Source of the DNA: Candidatus Colwellia aromaticivorans
GTDB lineage: Bacteria > Pseudomonadota > Gammaproteobacteria > Enterobacterales > Alteromonadaceae
Direction: 5' to 3'
Length of the DNA: 64,000 bases
Assembly (NCBI RefSeq): GCF_003333305.1
Contig: NZ_QOLD01000014.1
Coordinates: 48,234-112,233 of the forward strand
Shown here: piece by piece, positions 26,725-35,504 of the stretch
Layout of the letters: every line of letters begins with the position of its first letter
How positions within the stretch are numbered: position 1 is the first letter of the stretch
The notes under the pieces: model-generated
What the model was told of the DNA's origin: nothing
The model's database searches: none
The model's input: the letters and a program-made list of their open reading frames with translations, nothing else
Translations under genes and position numbers: made by a program

Positions 26725-29205
26725 ATGCCAACAATGCAACAGCAAATTGAAAATGGTTTTCTATTAACGCGTCAAGCAAAAGACCGAGGTAATAGTTTAC
26801 AAATAACATTATGGCTAAAAACAGCCTTTGGCGCTAAAAAACTTATTATTGATAATGAGTTAACGGTATTTTTTGTTGAAGAGCAGCAAGTCGCCCAAGC
26901 TGAACAGTTATTACAACAACAGGGAATTTTCCTTGTTAAACAGCAACTATTAGCCTTAAAAACGTTTGGTCAACAATCTGTGCACGGTTTCTATTTTAAT
27001 ACCTTAGGACAATTTTATCGTGCCCGTGACTGTTTAAAGTCAGCACAAATAAAATGTTATGAGGATGATATCCGCCCTGATGACCGGTATTTGATGGAGC
27101 GGTTTATTACTTCAGATATTGATTTTATTGGTGATAGCCAGACTATAGCTAATTTTGATTGTGTTAGTTTTGATCGGGTTAATCAGGCCAAGTGCAAAGT
27201 CTCGGCTGAAAAATCAGTGATTGTGTTGTCTATGTTATCGCTTGATATTGAATGTTCAATGGCTGGTGAGCTTTATTCCATTGGACTTTATTCAAAAAAT
27301 AAGAGTGCCAATAATAAAAGGTCAAACATTGATGAAGGTGAACTTAAACGGGTATTAATGATAGGTGAGCCACAAGCGGGTGCTGACTCATATATTGTTT
27401 GGCTTGAAGATGAAAAACAACTATTAATCGAGTTAATTAAGCAAGTATCTCTTATTGATGCGGATATTTTTATTGGTTGGAATGTCATCAATTTTGACTT
27501 TCGTTTATTACAAAAACGCATGGATTTGCACGGAATAAAATTTGCAATTGGCCGAGATGGTAGTGCTCCTCGTTGGCGAAAAAACAACAATAATACAGAT
27601 CAAATGTTTATTGAAATAGCGGGACGTGTGGTACTAGACGGCATTGATTTACTGAAAACAGCAACTTATAGCTTTCCCAGTTTTTCACTAGATAATGTTG
27701 CTAATACGTTGCTAGGTATTGGTAAAAAAATAAAGAGTACCGCTAATAGCACACCGGAAAGTAGAATTGCTGAAATTAATCATAACTTTAACCATGACAA
27801 AGCTGCATTAGCGGTTTATAACTTAGAAGATTGTCGTTTGGTTTGGTTAATATTTGAGAAAACTCAACTATTAGAATTTGCTCAACTTAGGGCACAATTA
27901 ACCGGGCTCGCTATTGATAGAATAGGTGGCTCTGTGGCCGCTTTTACTAATTTATATTTGCCTAAGTTACATCGAAGTGGTTATGTTGCCCCTAATATGG
28001 GCGATGGTGAATCAGATCTTATCTCCCCTGGTGGTTATGTTATGGACTCAATTCCGGGTCTGTATGAGAATATTTTAGTACTAGATTTTAAGTCACTTTA
28101 TCCCAGTATTATTCGCAGTTTCAAAATAGACCCTATGGGACTTATTGAAGGGATGAATGAAAAAACAGTGGAAACGGCACAAATAAGTGACAAATACATA
28201 TCGGGTTTTGATGGCGCTTGTTTTTCAAGAGAGAAGCACTTTTTGCCTGACATTATCACCTCTCTTTGGTTAGAACGTGACAAAGCCAAATTACAAAAAA
28301 ATGCAGCCTTATCGCAAGCGATTAAAATTATTATGAATAGTTTTTATGGCGTATTAGGCTCTACCGGTTGTCGGTTTTTCGATCCGCGATTATCAGGCTC
28401 TATTACTAAGCGTAGCCATGAAATTTTAAAAACGACTAAGTCATGGATTGAAACCAAAGGCTATCGTGTTATTTATGGCGATACTGATTCTATTTTTGTG
28501 CATGTTGGCTCTGAGCAGTCGTTGGCACAAAGTAAAGTATTGGGCAATGAGTTACAGCACTTTATTAATAAAAAATGGCGGCAGTATTTAAATGAAAAAC
28601 TAGCCTTAGACTGTTATTTAGAAATTGAATTTGAAACGCATTTTACCAAGTTTTTAATGCCAACAATTCGTGGACAAGATGCTGTCAAGGGACAGAAAGT
28701 TGGCACAAAGAAAAGGTATGTTGGTTTAAGTGAAGGAAAACTGATATTTAAAGGGCTAGAGACAGTCAGGAGTGATTGGACACAGATAAGTAAAGTGTTT
28801 CAGCAGGAACTATTCAGGCTTATATTTAATGACTTACCTGTTGATGAGTATATTTGCACGACAGTTAATGAAATAAAGGCAGGAGTGCACGATGGTCAGC
28901 TTATTTACATGAAGAAAATTAGAAGAAAGCTTGAGGATTACGTCAATACACCACCTCACATAAAAGCGTGTTTAATTGCCAATAAAGCGTTAATGGATTT
29001 AGGACGTAAACCTAAGTATAGAAAAGGCAGTAAGATTGAGTACGTTATGACGCTAAATAGTGTTATGCCGGTAGAATTATCAAAAGGTAATCTTGATTAT
29101 GAACATTATATTGATAAGCAAATTAAACCCATAGCTGATGATGTATTACCTTTTATTGGCAAATCATTTGAAATAATTGTAAGTAAGCAAATCAACTTAT
29201 TTTAA
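26725..29205 (+). CDS. polB: DNA polymerase II
   Basis: 826 residues, family B polymerase. The exonuclease motif I is SLDIECSM (about 173), then IGWNVINFDFRLL (Exo II) and the Exo III region near 365. Polymerase motif A is LDFKSLYPSIIRSF, motif B is KIIMNSFYGVLGS, and motif C is YGDTDSIFVHV. It restarts stalled forks and carries out translesion synthesis in the SOS response. The start ATG 26725 has a second ATG three codons later. It is divergent from dinG over a shared LexA box. Confidence 0.94.
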   Translation: MPTMQQQIENGFLLTRQAKDRGNSLQITLWLKTAFGAKKLIIDNELTVFFVEEQQVAQAEQLLQQQGIFLVKQQLLALKTFGQQSVHGFYFNTLGQFYRARDCLKSAQIKCYEDDIRPDDRYLMERFITSDIDFIGDSQTIANFDCVSFDRVNQAKCKVSAEKSVIVLSMLSLDIECSMAGELYSIGLYSKNKSANNKRSNIDEGELKRVLMIGEPQAGADSYIVWLEDEKQLLIELIKQVSLIDADIFIGWNVINFDFRLLQKRMDLHGIKFAIGRDGSAPRWRKNNNNTDQMFIEIAGRVVLDGIDLLKTATYSFPSFSLDNVANTLLGIGKKIKSTANSTPESRIAEINHNFNHDKAALAVYNLEDCRLVWLIFEKTQLLEFAQLRAQLTGLAIDRIGGSVAAFTNLYLPKLHRSGYVAPNMGDGESDLISPGGYVMDSIPGLYENILVLDFKSLYPSIIRSFKIDPMGLIEGMNEKTVETAQISDKYISGFDGACFSREKHFLPDIITSLWLERDKAKLQKNAALSQAIKIIMNSFYGVLGSTGCRFFDPRLSGSITKRSHEILKTTKSWIETKGYRVIYGDTDSIFVHVGSEQSLAQSKVLGNELQHFINKKWRQYLNEKLALDCYLEIEFETHFTKFLMPTIRGQDAVKGQKVGTKKRYVGLSEGKLIFKGLETVRSDWTQISKVFQQELFRLIFNDLPVDEYICTTVNEIKAGVHDGQLIYMKKIRRKLEDYVNTPPHIKACLIANKALMDLGRKPKYRKGSKIEYVMTLNSVMPVELSKGNLDYEHYIDKQIKPIADDVLPFIGKSFEIIVSKQINLF

Positions 29206-29579
29206 CAATACTCATCTCATGAGAGCGTAAAACCATTCTAATATTCTCTATTTAGACTGAATAATTAAAAGATGATGATATTGGTGTATCATGTAGCTTG
29301 ACCAGAACAAAGCTACGTGGCTGATTAGTTTATTCAGCTAGTATTTAGTTGTAAGTACATTAGAGTTAAGTATACCAAAAAACTAAGTTTATCTTTGATT
29401 GAACACTGTCCTAGATCCATAGAGTTGAAATTATAATTATACATGCCTATGCAGAACAATTAGGAAAAGCTTACTATTGGAAAAGAATCCAAGCAAAAAG
29501 ACAATGGATCTTCGACAAGATACTTCGAAGATGACGTTATTAATGAACTCCTGAGTAAAGTACATAGTCAAGTAATTAT
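29206..29579. other. Non-coding gap with no recognised feature
   Basis: 374 bp after polB. A 34-codon open stretch (29416-29517, containing AEQLGKAYYWKRIQAKRQW) has no known family match and lacks a proper start, and a small ATCTTCGA../TTCGAAGAT dyad lies near 29510-29535. Neither is convincing as a gene or a site. Confidence 0.45.
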
Positions 29580-29882
29580 ATGAATAAAATATCGGAAGAA
29601 ACTCAAGAAAAAGCAATGAAGGTGGCAAAGAGCACTCAACGCCCACATCAAACCAAAGAACAGACTAAACTTATCGCTCAGGGGATAGAAAAGGGTATTG
29701 CGGAGTATAAAAAACAACAGAACAAGAAATCACGTGAACGAGATAAAGCGCGTAAAGCTAAATTAAAATATACCGTTGATAAACCTGAAGTTATCACTGT
29801 TACTAAATTAGAAAGTAAACTATTACCTTGGATATTATTAGTCATAAGTTGGATAGGTTTTATTACTTGGGTTAATTTATAA
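29580..29882 (+). CDS. DUF2956 family protein
   Basis: 100 residues: a very basic, Lys/Gln-rich helical N-terminal part with the family start SEETQEKAMKVAKSTQRPHQTKEQTKLIAQGIEKGI, then a C-terminal membrane helix (LLPWILLVISWIGFITWV). This tail-anchored layout and the N-terminal motif match DUF2956, a small gammaproteobacterial family of unknown function. No useful neighbours: polB is far upstream and a repeat element begins 8 bp after the stop. Confidence 0.85.
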   Translation: MNKISEETQEKAMKVAKSTQRPHQTKEQTKLIAQGIEKGIAEYKKQQNKKSRERDKARKAKLKYTVDKPEVITVTKLESKLLPWILLVISWIGFITWVNL

Positions 29883-29889
29883 CTAGGTT

Positions 29890-30202
29890 ATACCAATTGA
29901 ATTAGTGAATGCACCACTTAGCGAGAATTAAAAGGCTTAGAGGCAAGGCATTGATTGAATATAATGGTTATTCAGGAGAATGTGCTCCTGCATTCTCTAG
30001 TAAGCTACATCCATGTAGCGCCATTGTCAAAATCAATAACGCAGCATGTAAGCCTTTGAAACTCGCCCTTCGGGAGTCTCGCAGCAAACTGATAACATCA
30101 CAAAATGAATGAAATATAGAAATAACTATGTTTAACTCATTTTGTTTGTTCTAAGCTCGCTACGTAACTCTAAGTTGGTCGATTCGTTATTTCAATTGGT
30201 AT
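29890..30202. repeat. Interspersed inverted-repeat element, copy C (313 bp, different ends)
   Basis: Ends are ATACCAATTGAATTAGTGAA and TTCGTTATTTCAATTGGTAT, so the terminal repeat (ATACCAATTGAA) differs from the TATACCC family. The left half nevertheless shares GGCAAGGCATTGATTGAA, the double-hairpin module (29974-30022) and ATCAATAACGCAGCAT with that family. The right third has unrelated sequence. It is best seen as a chimera or sister family. An open frame at 29909-30112 is inside it and is not a gene. Confidence 0.75.
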
Positions 30203-30404
30203 TACAGTTAGTTTATCGTTAGTTTGATGAGCTATTACTGATCCCACAAAATTTGTCCTATCTAAAAATATACAAATAGGCGCTAACACAGCATAGGTAA
30301 GTGTAATGTGCTATTTTCTTTGTTCTGTCATAAGTTATTTTTTATTTTAATAAGATAACAGGTGAAAGAAAGTCCGTTTCAATGTATAAAGATAGTTATG
30401 TTTT

Positions 30405-30420
30405 AGATGGCTAGATAGCC
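30405..30420 (+). promoter_or_regulatory. Possible MetJ-type operator before metC
   Basis: AGATGGCT-AGATAGCC resembles two tandem 8-mers of the met box AGACGTCT (6/8 and 4/8), 45 bp upstream of the metC start, and contains the dyad GGCTAGATAGCC. The match is weak and rests mainly on position. Confidence 0.3.
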
Positions 30421-30465
30421 AATTTCTTTGTTAATATAATAAGTATAAAAAGGCTTTTAAAAAAG

Positions 30466-31647
30466 ATGAAACAAGATACGAAAATTGTTACCGCAGGCCG
30501 TAAAACTAAGTGGACTAACGGTGTAGTAAACCCAAGCGTTACTCGTGCTTCTACCGTGGTATTTAATACTGTTGCAGAAATGAATAATGCCTTAAAAAAC
30601 CGTAATAACCAAACGATGGTATATGGCAGACGTGGTACAACGACAGCATTTGCCTTTAGTGATGCCATGACAGAGCTTGAAGGTGGCGCGGGCTGTGCTC
30701 TTTATCCTTCTGGCACTGCAGCGATTACTAATGCGATAATTTCTTTTGTGAAAAGTGGCGATCACATCTTAATGGTTGATAGTGCCTATGAGCCAACGCG
30801 CGATTACTGCGATAAAATTCTGGCTAAAATGGGCGTAGAAACAACTTATTATGACCCATTGATTGGTGCAGGCATTGAAGCATTGATTCAACCGAATACC
30901 GTTATTGTCTTTTTAGAATCGCCTGGCTCAATTACCATGGAAGTTCAAGATGTACCAACAATTAGTGCTATAGCTCATAAGCATGATTGTATTGTTATGC
31001 TTGATAATACGTGGGGCGCCGGTATTAATTTTAAACCCTTTGATTACGGTGTTGATATTAGCGTACAAGCGGCGACCAAGTATATTGTAGGTCACTCAGA
31101 CGTTATGTTAGGCACTGCAACGGCTACAGAAAAGTATTGGCCACAATTGCGCGACAATAGCTACTTAATGGGGCAATGTACTTCACCTGATGATCTTTAT
31201 CTTGCTTTACGTGGTATTCGTACTATTGGCGTACGTTTAAAACAGCATCAACAAAGCGCTTTAAAGGTAGCTAATTGGTTAAAAGGTAGACCTGAGGTTG
31301 ATACTATTTTACATCCTGCATTTGACTCTTGTCCGGGACATGAGTTTTTCAAGCGTGACTTTACTGGCTCTAATGGTTTGTTTTCTTTTACCTTAAATTG
31401 TGGCAATAGAGAGGCATTAACTGCATTTCTTGATGGTTTAACTCATTTTAAAATGGGGTACTCATGGGGAGGTTTTGAGTCTTTAGTTTTAGGCATTACT
31501 AGTGTGGATTCTATTCGTAGTGCTACTAAGTGGACCGCTGAATTCCCATTAATTCGTTTGCATATTGGTTTAGAAGATGTTGATGATTTAATTGAAGATC
31601 TTGAGCAGGGTTTTGAGTTGTTTAATCAGGTACTTGCTGACAGCTAA
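30466..31647 (+). CDS. metC: Cystathionine beta-lyase
   Basis: 393 residues, PLP-dependent Cys/Met metabolism family. The PLP lysine is K205 in VQAATKYIVGHSDVMLGT. The YGRRGTTTAFAFSDAMTELE segment and D180 in VMLDNTWGAG are typical of MetC rather than of gamma-synthases. It cleaves cystathionine to homocysteine, pyruvate and ammonia in methionine synthesis. A strong terminator follows. Confidence 0.9.
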   Translation: MKQDTKIVTAGRKTKWTNGVVNPSVTRASTVVFNTVAEMNNALKNRNNQTMVYGRRGTTTAFAFSDAMTELEGGAGCALYPSGTAAITNAIISFVKSGDHILMVDSAYEPTRDYCDKILAKMGVETTYYDPLIGAGIEALIQPNTVIVFLESPGSITMEVQDVPTISAIAHKHDCIVMLDNTWGAGINFKPFDYGVDISVQAATKYIVGHSDVMLGTATATEKYWPQLRDNSYLMGQCTSPDDLYLALRGIRTIGVRLKQHQQSALKVANWLKGRPEVDTILHPAFDSCPGHEFFKRDFTGSNGLFSFTLNCGNREALTAFLDGLTHFKMGYSWGGFESLVLGITSVDSIRSATKWTAEFPLIRLHIGLEDVDDLIEDLEQGFELFNQVLADS

Positions 31648-31708
31648 CTTTATATTAGTTCATTATTGACAGCTATCGTGCTGCTCTCATTTAACACTAA
31701 TGATTGAT

Positions 31709-31747
31709 AAAAAAAGCTGAATAAAAATATTTATTCAGCTTTTTTTA
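31709..31747 (+). terminator. Terminator after metC
   Basis: AAAAAAGCTGAATAAA pairs with TTTATTCAGCTTTTTT around a 4-nt loop; the T-run makes it a good intrinsic terminator for metC and, read on the other strand, for the alkaline phosphatase gene that ends at 31797. Confidence 0.88.
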
Positions 31748-31796
31748 TTATTTAATTTACAAAATCATATAATAAAAATTACTTCACTGTAGTAGG

Positions 31797-33203
31797 CTAT
31801 TTTCCTAATAAGGTAAATATTTTTTTTGCAATATCTGTATTATCTTGAAAGCCACGAAATATTTCGCTTTTGGCTCCGAAGGAAAATACCTGAACATCAA
31901 CAGGGTTGTGTGAAGCTGAGGCACTAATAGAGCCCCATCCTGTATTTGTTCTTTTATCTATAATCTTTTTTATAGATTTTAATAACATCGAATTGATCTT
32001 AGTTGGATATTTCAATTTATGTGCACTAGGTTGAATTTGGTTATAGCTAGTTGCCGCAGTTTTACCTTCAAGTTTAGCATTTGCTAGTAAAGTGTATTCT
32101 TCTGGTGTTATGTCGAAGGTCAGTAACGTACTAATTTCATCAATACTTAATACTTCTACCGCAATTTTTTTAGATATAGCTTCTGGAGACATGTTCATTT
32201 TTCTAATGACCTGTGGATGCCATAAATATTTACTTTTAACTTCCTTACCTGAGTACCCAGTTATTTTTCCTAAAGCGAGACCTCCGGTACTATGGTCTGC
32301 GGTCATTACCACTAGAGTATCGGGGTGTGTGGAAACGTATGTTTCTAAATACTCAACCGTTTTTGCTAAATCATCCATTTCCCCCATTGCAGCAGCAATA
32401 TCATTACTATGGCCAGCCCAATCAATTTTGCTTCCTTCGACTAATAAGAAAAAGCCTTGCGTGTTTTCTAATTTCGTTACAGCCGCTTTAGTCATGGTCA
32501 TTAATTTATGATTGTTGACATCATCCAATGCCCACGGAAGACCTACTTTAGCAAATAAACCTAAAACCGGCTTTTGGGAAGGTAAGTAATTTAATCCATC
32601 ATAACTGTCAATATAGTGGAAGCCAGCTTGTTTAAATTCATTAACGAGATTACGATCATCGCGAATGAAATACTTCCAACCACCACCTAAATATAAATCA
32701 GCTTTTATGCCATCATCAATATAGCTATCGGCAATTTTATTATAATTATAACGATGTTCATTATGAGCTAAGTAAGAGGCAGGAGTAGCATGATTAATTT
32801 GAGAAGTGACTACTACACCTGTTTTTTTTCCTTGTAATTTTGCCCATTCTAATACGGTTTGAAGTTCTTTTTTATTAACATCGACACCAACAGCGTTGTT
32901 GTAAGTTTTTACACCTGTTGCTAATGCAGTAGCACTGGCAGCAGAATCGGTGATATATCCAGATACTCGCGCAGGGTATGTACTACTCGAACCGACGAAA
33001 TGACGGTCAAAAACGGTTTTTTCAATATCATTTGTGTTTGGGTTATCACTAAAGTAGCGATATGCCGTTGTGTAAGCTGGCCCCATACCATCACCGATAA
33101 CCATGATAATATTTTTAGGTGTAGTTTCTTTTTTAGGTGTTGCTGTGCTAACACAAGATGCTGTACTTAAAAAGAGTAATAAAAGTGGTAGAAAATGTCT
33201 CAT
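31797..33203 (-). CDS. Alkaline phosphatase (probable lipoprotein)
   Basis: 468 residues. The signal peptide ends in FLSTASC, a plausible lipobox with C17. Metal and nucleophile segments of the alkaline phosphatase family are MVIGDGMGPAY (D38) and TDSAASATALATG (nucleophile S87), later MTADHSTGGL for zinc. It would release phosphate from esters in the periplasm or at the outer membrane. It is the last gene of the TetR-nuclease-phosphatase unit; the gap to the nuclease gene is 44 bp. The neighbours suggest nucleotides as substrates. Confidence 0.88.
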   Translation of the reverse strand: MRHFLPLLLLFLSTASCVSTATPKKETTPKNIIMVIGDGMGPAYTTAYRYFSDNPNTNDIEKTVFDRHFVGSSSTYPARVSGYITDSAASATALATGVKTYNNAVGVDVNKKELQTVLEWAKLQGKKTGVVVTSQINHATPASYLAHNEHRYNYNKIADSYIDDGIKADLYLGGGWKYFIRDDRNLVNEFKQAGFHYIDSYDGLNYLPSQKPVLGLFAKVGLPWALDDVNNHKLMTMTKAAVTKLENTQGFFLLVEGSKIDWAGHSNDIAAAMGEMDDLAKTVEYLETYVSTHPDTLVVMTADHSTGGLALGKITGYSGKEVKSKYLWHPQVIRKMNMSPEAISKKIAVEVLSIDEISTLLTFDITPEEYTLLANAKLEGKTAATSYNQIQPSAHKLKYPTKINSMLLKSIKKIIDKRTNTGWGSISASASHNPVDVQVFSFGAKSEIFRGFQDNTDIAKKIFTLLGK

Positions 33204-33247
33204 TTTTTTCCTGTTATTTAGTTATACCAAATATAGTAACAAATTGA

Positions 33248-34489
33248 CTAATTCATTACTTTATTTGGTATTAATTCTACATCAACCCATACCAAACGAT
33301 GATCGGATGAGGCTTGCCTATTTTTAATTAAACGGTAAGTATCTTCATCTTGTTGCGGCCAAAATACACCAGATTGTTTGATAATGAAACCAAATGTTGA
33401 AGGTAATACATAATCAGCTCTCATCCTCCAGTCGGCCGTATGATGTATACCGTTAATATTATCACTTGAATGATATTTGCCACCAAGGCTTGTCGGTAGA
33501 GAATCTTGAATTTTATCGCTGCTTAGTAGCGCAATGATACCTTGGCTTGTTTTCGTTATAACAGCATCTCCTTCAACACGAGAAGCATTTTGATCGCCAA
33601 TAATAATAAAACGTTCATTAGCTTTTAAAGCACCTTTGTGGTGATTATCATCATAAATATAATCACCTTGTTTAGTATTAATATAGTCAAACCAGAAGCG
33701 AATTTCGTCATGATTGCGATTTCCATTACGATTTTCTGGGCCATCAAAAACGGGTGGAGTAGGGTGACTAGCAAGGATATGGATTGTTTCATCATTGATA
33801 CTGATTGGGATATCCCAATGAGATTTAGATGATAACCTTAGTGCTTTCCAAGTTTCTTCTGTATACCAAGGCTGATTTGTTTCAGGGTTTATAGGTTTTA
33901 ATGCGTTAGGCATATTATGCCATTTAAATTTTTGAAACGTTCTGATAGCTTTTTCATCAATCGGATATTTAGATAATAACACCATACCAAAATGACCAAT
34001 AAAATGACCAAAACCATGGGCATCAGTAGGTAGCTGATTACTTCTACCATCATGATTCAAATCACTGTTTACTTTTACGCCAGTATTAACAGCGCCTTGA
34101 TAAAAATAAGGATAGTTTATCGTTTGTTGATTACGTTGCGACTTGCCTAAATATTTATTAATGAAATAACGAATATTGGTAGCACTATCATCAACACGAT
34201 CAAATTCATTTAATAATATAATATCAGGGTTAACTCGTTGAATGATTTCTGCAATGTTTTTAATTTGCTGATTATCATTTTGTAAGGCATGCGTTAGTTC
34301 ATTACGCTTAATCTTTGTCGCCCCCTGCTTTGTTTTTTCAGCATAGTTTAGTGCTTCCATACTGACATTAAACGTGGCTACTCTCAGGTTAGTTGGTGTT
34401 TCTATTGTCATACCTTTACTCGAAATTACTAAGCTACAAAAGATAAGTACGAGTAACTTAACACTGCCGTGAAGAATAAATAGTTTCAT
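33248..34489 (-). CDS. Exported endonuclease/exonuclease/phosphatase-family protein
   Basis: 413 residues from ATG 34489, which overlaps the TetR stop as ATGA. The frame is open to 34504, but that start would overlap more and adds nothing. There is a signal peptide (MKLFILHGSVKLLVLIFCSL), then LRVATFNVS, INEFDR-type catalytic segment LLNEFDRVDD, HILASHPTPP, FIIGDQNASR and the C-terminal SSDHRLVWVDVE. These are the EEP-fold motifs (metal Glu, Asp-Asn, Asp-His). Probably a secreted nuclease or phosphodiesterase; the exact substrate is unknown. Confidence 0.82.
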   Translation of the reverse strand: MKLFILHGSVKLLVLIFCSLVISSKGMTIETPTNLRVATFNVSMEALNYAEKTKQGATKIKRNELTHALQNDNQQIKNIAEIIQRVNPDIILLNEFDRVDDSATNIRYFINKYLGKSQRNQQTINYPYFYQGAVNTGVKVNSDLNHDGRSNQLPTDAHGFGHFIGHFGMVLLSKYPIDEKAIRTFQKFKWHNMPNALKPINPETNQPWYTEETWKALRLSSKSHWDIPISINDETIHILASHPTPPVFDGPENRNGNRNHDEIRFWFDYINTKQGDYIYDDNHHKGALKANERFIIIGDQNASRVEGDAVITKTSQGIIALLSSDKIQDSLPTSLGGKYHSSDNINGIHHTADWRMRADYVLPSTFGFIIKQSGVFWPQQDEDTYRLIKNRQASSDHRLVWVDVELIPNKVMN

Positions 34490-35118
34490 TGTTTTAAGCC
34501 ACAACCGCGAAGAATAAAATCAGTGAGAAAATTAGTCACATGGGTAATATCATCTTCTTTGTAATCATCGCGATTCATAATAGTTAAAATTTGATTGTCA
34601 AAATCAGCATAATGTTGTGTTGATGACCAAATAAGAAAAATTAAGTTTACGGGATCAACTGGTTGCATTTGACTATTATCAATCCAACACTGGAATATTT
34701 TGGCTTTCTCTTGAACCCATGTATTAAGATAGGTGCGCGTTAAACCTTGCAAGTGTTGCGCCCCTTGAATTATTTCCAAGGCGTAAATTTTAGATGTTTT
34801 GGGGTAAGTAAATGACATGGTTATTTTAGCTTTAACGAATTTTTCGATGGCAAGTTTAGGGCCGTCTTCAGGCAAAATATCACCAATTCCTTCATCCCAC
34901 ATGTTCAACGTTTGTTCTAGCACGGCATGATAAATATTCTCTTTATTTTTAAAATAATACAGCACATTAGCTTTTGGCATACCGGCATTGTCAGCAATTG
35001 CTTGCACAGTAGCGCCTTTATAGCCTTGCAAGATGAATTCATCTTGGGCAGAAGATAAAATTTTGTTAATACTAATCGCTCTAATTTTTTTTGGTTTTTT
35101 TTCATGGTGTTTTTTCAT
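34486..35118 (-). CDS. TetR-family regulator, RutR/YcdC-like
   Basis: 210 residues. The N-terminal helix-turn-helix (KILSSAQDEFILQGYKGATVQAIADNAGMPKANVLYYFKNKE) is preceded by a basic tail. The ligand-binding half, with IIQGAQHLQG, resembles the YcdC/RutR C-terminal domain. RutR senses uracil/thymine and controls pyrimidine breakdown in E. coli. Its co-operon nuclease and phosphatase and the nearby cdd-deoA support a nucleoside-related role; the ligand remains inference. It is translationally coupled to the nuclease gene. Confidence 0.83.
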   Translation of the reverse strand: MKKHHEKKPKKIRAISINKILSSAQDEFILQGYKGATVQAIADNAGMPKANVLYYFKNKENIYHAVLEQTLNMWDEGIGDILPEDGPKLAIEKFVKAKITMSFTYPKTSKIYALEIIQGAQHLQGLTRTYLNTWVQEKAKIFQCWIDNSQMQPVDPVNLIFLIWSSTQHYADFDNQILTIMNRDDYKEDDITHVTNFLTDFILRGCGLKQ

Positions 35119-35504
35119 TAAATTTTGATGGTAGTGCTAATAATGAACAAAATTTTCTTGTTGATTATTAATTATTTAGTGTTGAATAGCGTTACATTGC
35201 CAATGATAAATGCTTTATATTTTGTGATAAATAACAGTAGCTATTCTTCGTTGGTTATATTCGTACTCTAATAGTTTAATCATATCGGTATTTATCAAGA
35301 AATACAAAAGCTGACCTTTTGGTGTGTTTTTAACTTTATTCTATTTTTTTTGCTCAAATTAAGTTAATTTATAGTGCTATGTAATAAAAGTATAAAATAA
35401 TCTTGCTTAAATCGATTTTGTCACACTTTACAGAAAAATTTTAAAACGATTACAGTATGAATAAAAATAATAATTAACCCACAGAAACACATAGGAACAC
35501 TAAG
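35119..35504. promoter_or_regulatory. Divergent promoter region TetR / TonB receptor
   Basis: 386 bp, AT-rich. It contains CTGACCTTTTGGTGTG (35311-35326), which matches 10 of 14 specified bases of the RutR operator TTGACCA-N2-TGGTCAA, and a perfect palindrome AAATCGATTT (35409-35418) near the TonB receptor start. Either could be the site for the neighbouring TetR protein. No ORF was seen. Confidence 0.4.

Noticed and set aside
29416..29517. 34-codon open stretch after polB
   Set aside because: No start codon with a ribosome-binding site and no recognised similarity.
29909..30112. Plus-strand open frame of 67 codons
   Set aside because: Entirely within repeat copy C, with no independent coding evidence.
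32092..32511. Plus-strand open frame of 139 codons opposite the alkaline phosphatase
   Set aside because: Antisense shadow of a conserved gene.
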